The notes beneath the pieces were generated by a model. The model did no database searches. It had not been told where the DNA came from and was given only the letters and a program-made list of their open reading frames with translations. Positions 32,936-37,579 of a stretch of DNA of 37,579 nucleotides are shown here, piece after piece; position 1 is the stretch's first letter; each line of letters begins with the position of its first letter. This DNA is from DASYUM01 sp036001225 (GTDB lineage Bacteria > Methylomirabilota > Methylomirabilia > Rokubacteriales > DASRDR01). Location: the NCBI GenBank assembly GCA_036001225.1, contig DASYUM010000081.1, forward strand, positions 1 through 37,579. The letters are read 5' to 3'. Made by a program: the position numbers and the translations under genes.

Positions 32936-35251
32936 GTGACCGACCCGAGCGGCTCTGGCTTCCGCGTCGTGGGCGAGCGGCTCCCGCGGCCCGACGCCCG
33001 CGACAAGGTCCACGGGCTCCTCCGCTACGCCGACGACCTCGCCCTCGGCGGGATGCTCCAGGCCAAGGTCGTCCGCGCCATCCGGCCGTCGGCCCGGATC
33101 CTGGGGATCGACACGAGCCGGGCCCGCGCCGTTCCCGGCGTCAAGTGCGTGCTGACCGCGCGGAATGTGCCGAACAACGTCCTCTTCAGTGACGTGCCCG
33201 GTCAGACGACGACCGTGGGGCCGCTGCGCGCGCGGACCCAGGTGCTGGCCGACGACGTCGTCCGCTACCTCGGCGAGGCGGTCGCCCTGGTGGCCGCCGA
33301 GACCGAGGAGGCGGCTGAAGAGGCCGCCCGCCTGGTCGCGGTCGAATACGTGGACCTGCCCGGCGTCTACGACCCCGAGGCGGCCATGCAGCCGGACGCG
33401 CCGCCGCTCGAGCCGACCGGCAACGTCATCTCGCGCTGGAAGATCCGCAAGGGTGACGTGGAGGCCGGCTTCCGGGAGGCCGACGTCGTCATCGCCGAGA
33501 CCTATCGCACCGGGCTCATCGACCATGCCTTCATCGAGCCGGAGGCCGGAGTGGGCTGGCTCGACGACAACGGCGTCGTCACGCTGCGGGTGGCGACCCA
33601 GGTGATCGAGCATTTCCGGGACGTGGCCAACGTCCTCGGGCTCCCGCACTCCCGGGTCCGGATCATCGCGCCCTACATCGGGGGCGGGTTCGGGGGCAAG
33701 GAGGATGTGACGGTCGAGGTGTTCCTCGGCCTCCTGGTCTGGAAGACCGGCCGCCCGGTGCGGCTCTGTTACTCCCGCGAGGAGTCCATCCTCTCGCCGA
33801 CCAAGCGCCACCCGTTCGTCATGAAGTACCGGCACGGCGCCCGCCGCGACGGGACGCTGGTCGCGCTCCAGGTCGAGCTGATCTCCGACGCCGGCGGCTA
33901 TGCCTACCTCTCGCCCCTCACGCTGCTCTACGCCATGGTCCACGCGGCGGGACCCTATCGGATCCCCCACGTCCGGGTGGACGGGGTCTCGGTGCTCACC
34001 AACAACCCGCCGACCTCGGCGTTCCGCGGCTTCGGCTCCGCGCAGCCGGCCTTCGCCTACGAGAGCCAGATGGACGCGCTCGCCCGCGCGCTCGGGATGG
34101 ATCCGCTGGCGTTCCGCGAGAAGAACTACCTCGGCAAGGGCGAGCGACTGGCGTCCGGCCAGGAGCTGGAGACGGCCGTCCTGCTCCCCGAGACCGCCCG
34201 CCGGGTCTGGCAGGCCCTGGGCCCGCCGAGCGCGCCGTCGGGGCCCGGCAAACGGGTGGGTCGGGGGCTCGCCTCGGCGCTCACCGCCTACGGGCGCATC
34301 GTCTGGCTCCACGACTGGTCCAGCGCCTGGATCGAGCTCCAGATGGACGGGACCGTGCTCATCCGGACCGGCGTGCCCGACATCGGCGGCGGCCAGGCCG
34401 CTTCCCTGATCCAGATCGCGGCCGAGCTGCTCGGAGTCCGCCAGGAAGAGATCGCCATCCACATCGGCGACTCCGCGCTCACCCCGCTGGCCGGCACGAC
34501 CACCGCCACTCGCCAGCTCTACATGTCGGGCTCCGCCGTCCACAAGGCGGCCAGCGAGCTGCGGGCCACGCTCGTCGAGCAGACGGCGGAGCTGCTCCAG
34601 GTCCCCCCGGCGGCGGTCGAGCTGGCCGACGGGATGGCCTACGCGCGGACCAACGGGGAGCGGAAGATTTCCTTCAAGGAGCTGGCCGCCGCCTGTGCCC
34701 GCGCGCACCGCTCCCGCTCGGCGTTCGCCATCTACCAGGCGCCGGCCGGCCAGGTCATGGACTTCGAGACCGGCCAGGGGAAGGTCTTCCCCGACTTCAC
34801 CTTCGGCTCCCAGGCCGTCGAGGTGGAGGTGGACGAGACCACCGGCGAGGTCCAGGTCCAGCGGGTGGCCGCCTGCTACGACGTCGGCCGCGCGATCAAC
34901 CGCAACTCAGTCGAGGGACAGATCGAGGGCGGCGTCGCGATGGGGATCGGCTACGCGTTGCTGGAGGAGGACCGGGTCGCGGCCGGGATCACCCAGACGC
35001 CGAACCTGATGACCTATCTGATCCCCACCGCCCTCGACGTGCCCGACGTGACCTCGATCATCCTCGAGTCGGGCGAGGGGATGGGGCCGTGGGGAGCGCG
35101 GGGGATCGGCGAGCCGGCCCTGGTGCCCACCGCCCCGGCGATCGCCAACGCCGTCTTCGACGCGATCGGCGTCCGTGTCACCCGGCTTCCGATCACGCCG
35201 GAGCGCCTGTGGCGTGCCCGGCAGGCTCAGGAGGCCGCCCCCGCCCGGTGA
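32936..35251 (+). CDS. Molybdenum hydroxylase large subunit (CoxL/XdhB-like)
   Basis: This 771-residue protein carries the molybdopterin site. Visible motifs are GGGFGGKEDVT (about 249-259), SAFRGFGSAQP (around residue 360-370) and GARGIGEPALVPTAP with the catalytic glutamate at 726. The active-site loop lacks the AYRCSFR signature of form I CO dehydrogenase, so I would not call it a CO dehydrogenase; a purine, aldehyde, nicotinate or aromatic oxidation is more likely. The GTG at 32936 follows a GAAGGG site. The stop overlaps the MFS gene as GTGA. Confidence 0.92.
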   Translation: MTDPSGSGFRVVGERLPRPDARDKVHGLLRYADDLALGGMLQAKVVRAIRPSARILGIDTSRARAVPGVKCVLTARNVPNNVLFSDVPGQTTTVGPLRARTQVLADDVVRYLGEAVALVAAETEEAAEEAARLVAVEYVDLPGVYDPEAAMQPDAPPLEPTGNVISRWKIRKGDVEAGFREADVVIAETYRTGLIDHAFIEPEAGVGWLDDNGVVTLRVATQVIEHFRDVANVLGLPHSRVRIIAPYIGGGFGGKEDVTVEVFLGLLVWKTGRPVRLCYSREESILSPTKRHPFVMKYRHGARRDGTLVALQVELISDAGGYAYLSPLTLLYAMVHAAGPYRIPHVRVDGVSVLTNNPPTSAFRGFGSAQPAFAYESQMDALARALGMDPLAFREKNYLGKGERLASGQELETAVLLPETARRVWQALGPPSAPSGPGKRVGRGLASALTAYGRIVWLHDWSSAWIELQMDGTVLIRTGVPDIGGGQAASLIQIAAELLGVRQEEIAIHIGDSALTPLAGTTTATRQLYMSGSAVHKAASELRATLVEQTAELLQVPPAAVELADGMAYARTNGERKISFKELAAACARAHRSRSAFAIYQAPAGQVMDFETGQGKVFPDFTFGSQAVEVEVDETTGEVQVQRVAACYDVGRAINRNSVEGQIEGGVAMGIGYALLEEDRVAAGITQTPNLMTYLIPTALDVPDVTSIILESGEGMGPWGARGIGEPALVPTAPAIANAVFDAIGVRVTRLPITPERLWRARQAQEAAPAR

Positions 35252-36522
35252 CCGACTCGATGCCGCCCGGGGAGCGCGTCCCCGATCCATCGTGGCCCGC
35301 GCCGCCCTCGCGCGTCGTCCCGCCGGACGTCTTCGACCTGCGCGAGCCGGCGGTGCGGCGCCCGGTCGGCGAAGCGCTGGCCCCTTTCGTCCCGCTGTTT
35401 GCCCTCGACGTCCTGACCGCATTCACGGTCGGGATGCTGCCGCCGCTTCTCCCCCTGGTGGCGGCCGAGTGGGTGCTCTCCCCGGTCGAGGCCGGGCTGG
35501 TCAACACCGTCTATGCCATTGGCCGGCTCTCCGGCAGCTATCCAGCGAGCCAGCTCCGCGCCCACTGGGGCACGCGGGCCGTCGTGTTCGTCGGTCTGGC
35601 CGGGCTCATCGTCGGCTCGCTCGGGTGTGGGCTGGCCCCGACCTTTCCGCTCTTCCTGCTCGCCCGGCTGGTCATGGGCCTCGGCGCCTCCGCCGCGTTC
35701 CTGGCCGTCTTTGCCGAGTTGCTGGAGTCGGCGCCGGCGCCCTGGCGCGGGCGGCTGGCCAACGCCTTCGAGGGCACCGCCATCCTGAGCCTGGCCGTCG
35801 GCGGGAGCCTCGCCGCCGCGCTGGCCCAGGCGGCCGGCTGGCGTCCGGTGTTCGGGATGGCGGCGCTCGTCATGCTGCTCTGCTTCGTCTTCGGGCGCCG
35901 CCTGGCGCCGGACGCGGGTCGGCGCCAGGCCCACGCCGCGCCGGCCGCCCGTTGGGTCTCGGCCGCCGAGTTTCGCGCGCTGGCCCCCATCTACGCGGCG
36001 TGCCTGGCCATGGCGATGACGTGGGCCGGCCTCTTCGCGACGCTGGTCCCCCTGCTCGGCCACGACCGCTACGCCCTCACCACGTCGGCCCTCGGGCTGG
36101 CGATGGGCGCCGGCTACGTCGCCGAGCTGGTGGGGCTCGCCCTGGTCGGGCTCGTCATCGACCGGGTGCGCCGCGAGCCGCTCTTCTTCGGCGGCGCGGT
36201 CGCGGTGGCGGCGGGCGGGCTCTTGCTCGGCGCCGGCGCGCGGCCGCTCCTCTTCGTTCTCGGGCTGGTCCTGGTCGGCGGGGGCTTCGCGGTCTGGATG
36301 ATCCCGGCGACCGTGCTGGCCGACCGGGCGGGGACCCCCTTGCCGCCCCCGCACCTCGCCGTCTACCGGATCTCCATGGACGCCGGCATGATCGTGGGGC
36401 CACTGGTCCTGGGCGTCCTCGCCGAGCTGGCCGGGCAACGGCTGGCGGTGGGGGCGGCCGGGCTGATCCTGATCGCCGGCGCCGTCGTCCTCGCCCGCCC
36501 TCCCCGCTCACTGGTGCTATAA
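35248..36522 (+). CDS. MFS transporter
   Basis: This 424-residue membrane protein has about 12 helices. The N-terminal 40 residues are hydrophilic; membrane helices start near LFALDVLTAFTVGMLPPLLPL. Between helices 2 and 3 is an MFS-type segment including GRLSGSYPASQLRAHWGTR, close to the usual G-RxGRR loop. GTG 35248 overlaps the Mo hydroxylase stop. It probably moves the substrate or product of that enzyme (inference from position). The window gives no direct hint on substrate or direction. Confidence 0.85.
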   Translation: MTDSMPPGERVPDPSWPAPPSRVVPPDVFDLREPAVRRPVGEALAPFVPLFALDVLTAFTVGMLPPLLPLVAAEWVLSPVEAGLVNTVYAIGRLSGSYPASQLRAHWGTRAVVFVGLAGLIVGSLGCGLAPTFPLFLLARLVMGLGASAAFLAVFAELLESAPAPWRGRLANAFEGTAILSLAVGGSLAAALAQAAGWRPVFGMAALVMLLCFVFGRRLAPDAGRRQAHAAPAARWVSAAEFRALAPIYAACLAMAMTWAGLFATLVPLLGHDRYALTTSALGLAMGAGYVAELVGLALVGLVIDRVRREPLFFGGAVAVAAGGLLLGAGARPLLFVLGLVLVGGGFAVWMIPATVLADRAGTPLPPPHLAVYRISMDAGMIVGPLVLGVLAELAGQRLAVGAAGLILIAGAVVLARPPRSLVL

Positions 36523-36523
36523 T
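36515..36523 (+). promoter_or_regulatory. Extended -10 promoter before lemA
   Basis: TGCTATAAT (36515-36523) is a perfect -10 with the extended TGn. The lemA ATG begins 12 bases after it, so transcription starting about 7 bases downstream would give a 5' leader of only about 5 bases. No good -35 is seen. It overlaps the last codons of the MFS gene. Confidence 0.6.
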
Positions 36524-36534
36524 CCGGCGCCGGT

Positions 36535-37128
36535 ATGAAAATCGGGCTGATCGCGCTGATCATCGTCGTGCTGCTGGTGGTCGGCGTCGGGGCGTGGGCC
36601 GTCGGCGTCAACAACGAACTGGTGCGGGCCGAGCTGGCGGTGAACGAGAAGTGGGCCCAGGTCCAGAACGTCTACCAGCGGCGCGCCGATCTGATCCCGA
36701 ACCTGGTCGAGACCGTGAAGGGCTTCGCCACTCAGGAACGCACCGTGCTGGAGGAGGTCACTCGCGCCCGGGCCAGCGCCACCCAGATCAAGCTCAGCCC
36801 GGAGATGCTGAGCGACCCCCAGGCGCTCCGGCGCTTTCAGGACGCCCAGAACCAGCTCGGCGGGGCGTTGAGCCGGCTGCTGGTGACGGTGGAGCGGTAT
36901 CCCGACTTGAAGTCCAACCAGAACTTCCTCGCCCTCCAGAGCCAGCTCGAGGGGACCGAGAACCGGATCACCGTCGAGCGCATGCGCTACAACGAGGCGG
37001 TGCGCGACTACAACACGCGCCTCCGCGTCTTCCCCGGGAGCCTGGTGGCCGGGTTCCGCGGGTTCCGGGAGAAGGCGTTCTTCGAGGCCGCCCCCGGCAG
37101 CCAGGTCCCCCCTCGCGTTCAGTTCTAG
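36535..37128 (+). CDS. lemA: LemA family protein
   Basis: This 197-residue protein has an N-terminal membrane anchor (MKIGLIALIIVVLLVVGVGA) and the LemA signature: NELVRAELAVNEKWAQVQNV, QRRADLIPNLVETVKGFA, and RITVERMRYNEAVRDYNTRL near the end. The remainder is a helical bundle outside the membrane. The biochemical role of LemA is not established. The TPM-domain gene follows 14 bases after the stop, as is common. Confidence 0.93.
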   Translation: MKIGLIALIIVVLLVVGVGAWAVGVNNELVRAELAVNEKWAQVQNVYQRRADLIPNLVETVKGFATQERTVLEEVTRARASATQIKLSPEMLSDPQALRRFQDAQNQLGGALSRLLVTVERYPDLKSNQNFLALQSQLEGTENRITVERMRYNEAVRDYNTRLRVFPGSLVAGFRGFREKAFFEAAPGSQVPPRVQF

Positions 37129-37142
37129 CTCAGCCTCGGCCG

Positions 37143-37579
37143 TTGCGCTCGGCCGCCGTTCTCCTTCTCCTCGTCGCTCTTCCCGTCGCCGCCCAGCTCG
37201 CCGTGCCCCCGGCCCCCACCCGGCGCGTCAATGACTACGCCGGCGCCCTCTCGGCGGCCGAGCAGGCGCGACTCGAGCAGAAGCTCATCGACCGCGAGCG
37301 CACGAGCACGAACCAGATCGTGGTCGCGATTTTCCGGTCGCTGCGCGGCGAGAGCCTGGAGGACTACTCGATCCGGCTGGCCCAGGCCTGGCGGGTCGGG
37401 CAGAAAGGGCTCGACAACGGCGTCATCTTCCTGGTCTTCCTGGACGACCGGAAGATGCGCATCGAGGTGGGCTACGGACTGGAGGGCCAGCTCACCGATG
37501 CGACGGCGGCCTCGATCATCCGGGACGTGGTCGCCCCGCGCTTCCGGCAGAACCGGTACGCCGAGGGGATCGAGGCCGG
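37143..37579 (+). CDS. TPM-domain (YgcG-type) protein, 5' part
   Basis: The gene is cut by the window end. About 145 codons are visible from a TTG at 37143. A signal peptide (LLLLVALPVAAQ) is followed by the TPM/Psb32 domain: VNDYAGALSAAEQARLEQKL, NQIVVAIFRSLRGES, NGVIFLVFLDDRKMRIEVGYGLEG. A C-terminal membrane segment would be expected beyond the window. The start is uncertain because TTG is rare. LemA plus TPM is a common pair of membrane-associated proteins, though their joint function is unknown. Confidence 0.82.
   Translation, partial: MRSAAVLLLLVALPVAAQLAVPPAPTRRVNDYAGALSAAEQARLEQKLIDRERTSTNQIVVAIFRSLRGESLEDYSIRLAQAWRVGQKGLDNGVIFLVFLDDRKMRIEVGYGLEGQLTDATAASIIRDVVAPRFRQNRYAEGIEA

Noticed and set aside
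31319..34708. 1129-codon open frame on the minus strand opposite the Mo hydroxylase genes
   Set aside because: It lies antisense to recognisable coxM, coxS and coxL genes; its composition (Arg, Gly, His, Asp, Ala) is typical of antisense frames in very GC-rich DNA.
32936..35251. CO dehydrogenase assignment of the Mo hydroxylase
   Set aside because: The AYRCSFR active-site loop of form I enzymes is absent; AFRGFGS is present instead.

Overview
This window is a very GC-rich (by eye) bacterial chromosome segment with densely packed genes, many GTG starts and stop/start overlaps (ATGA or GTGA). It holds many solute-binding proteins, hydantoinase and 5-oxoprolinase genes, and a molybdenum hydroxylase. 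This resembles environmental soil or groundwater bacteria such as Rokubacteria/Methylomirabilota or related lineages. That placement is inference from style; no rRNA or phylogenetic marker is present. I saw no tRNA, rRNA, CRISPR array, transposase or phage gene.

Region 1 (1-7251): the tail of a LuxR-type regulator, a hairpin repeat, a zinc alcohol dehydrogenase, then a potassium module. A KimA-type K+ importer gene runs divergently from kdpD-kdpE. No kdpFABC is in view. kdpD carries a one-base frameshift. The divergent gap holds three GTCAAGA copies. A GNAT acetyltransferase converges on kdpE.

Region 2 (7251-9096): a two-gene islet, a small basic/acidic protein plus a JmjC/cupin-type oxygenase. 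It is bounded by 55-bp direct repeats that split what looks like an ancestral divergent GNAT/DUF72 pair.

Region 3 (9068-15348): a DUF72 gene, a short-chain dehydrogenase lacking its catalytic Tyr, a three-gene iron-type ABC importer (binding protein, fused double permease, ATPase), and a toxin-antitoxin pair whose antitoxin looks chimeric (XRE-type DNA binder with a Phd-like tail) next to a PIN toxin.

Region 4 (15361-21026): a 5-oxoproline (pyroglutamate) operon: DUF1445 gene, pxpB, pxpC, a tiny lipoprotein gene, a class III aminotransferase and pxpA. Two related hairpins lie in it. It is followed by an intergenic element and a DUF6282-like pseudogene with an internal deletion and a duplicated 5' end.

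Region 5 (21031-25278): a luciferase-like monooxygenase, two tandem paralogous branched-chain-type binding proteins behind a near-consensus promoter, a protein with glycine at strict five-residue spacing, and a perfect 13-bp inverted repeat.

Region 6 (25363-30803): hyuA-hyuB hydantoinase/oxoprolinase subunits, a short-chain dehydrogenase and two RidA-family proteins with basic tails; probably a catabolic operon for a cyclic amide or related compound with imine/enamine clean-up.

Region 7 (30822-37579): a MoaD/ThiS-like protein with residues after its Gly-Gly, a secreted repeat protein, a three-subunit xanthine-dehydrogenase-family molybdenum hydroxylase, an MFS transporter, and lemA plus a TPM-domain gene cut by the window end.
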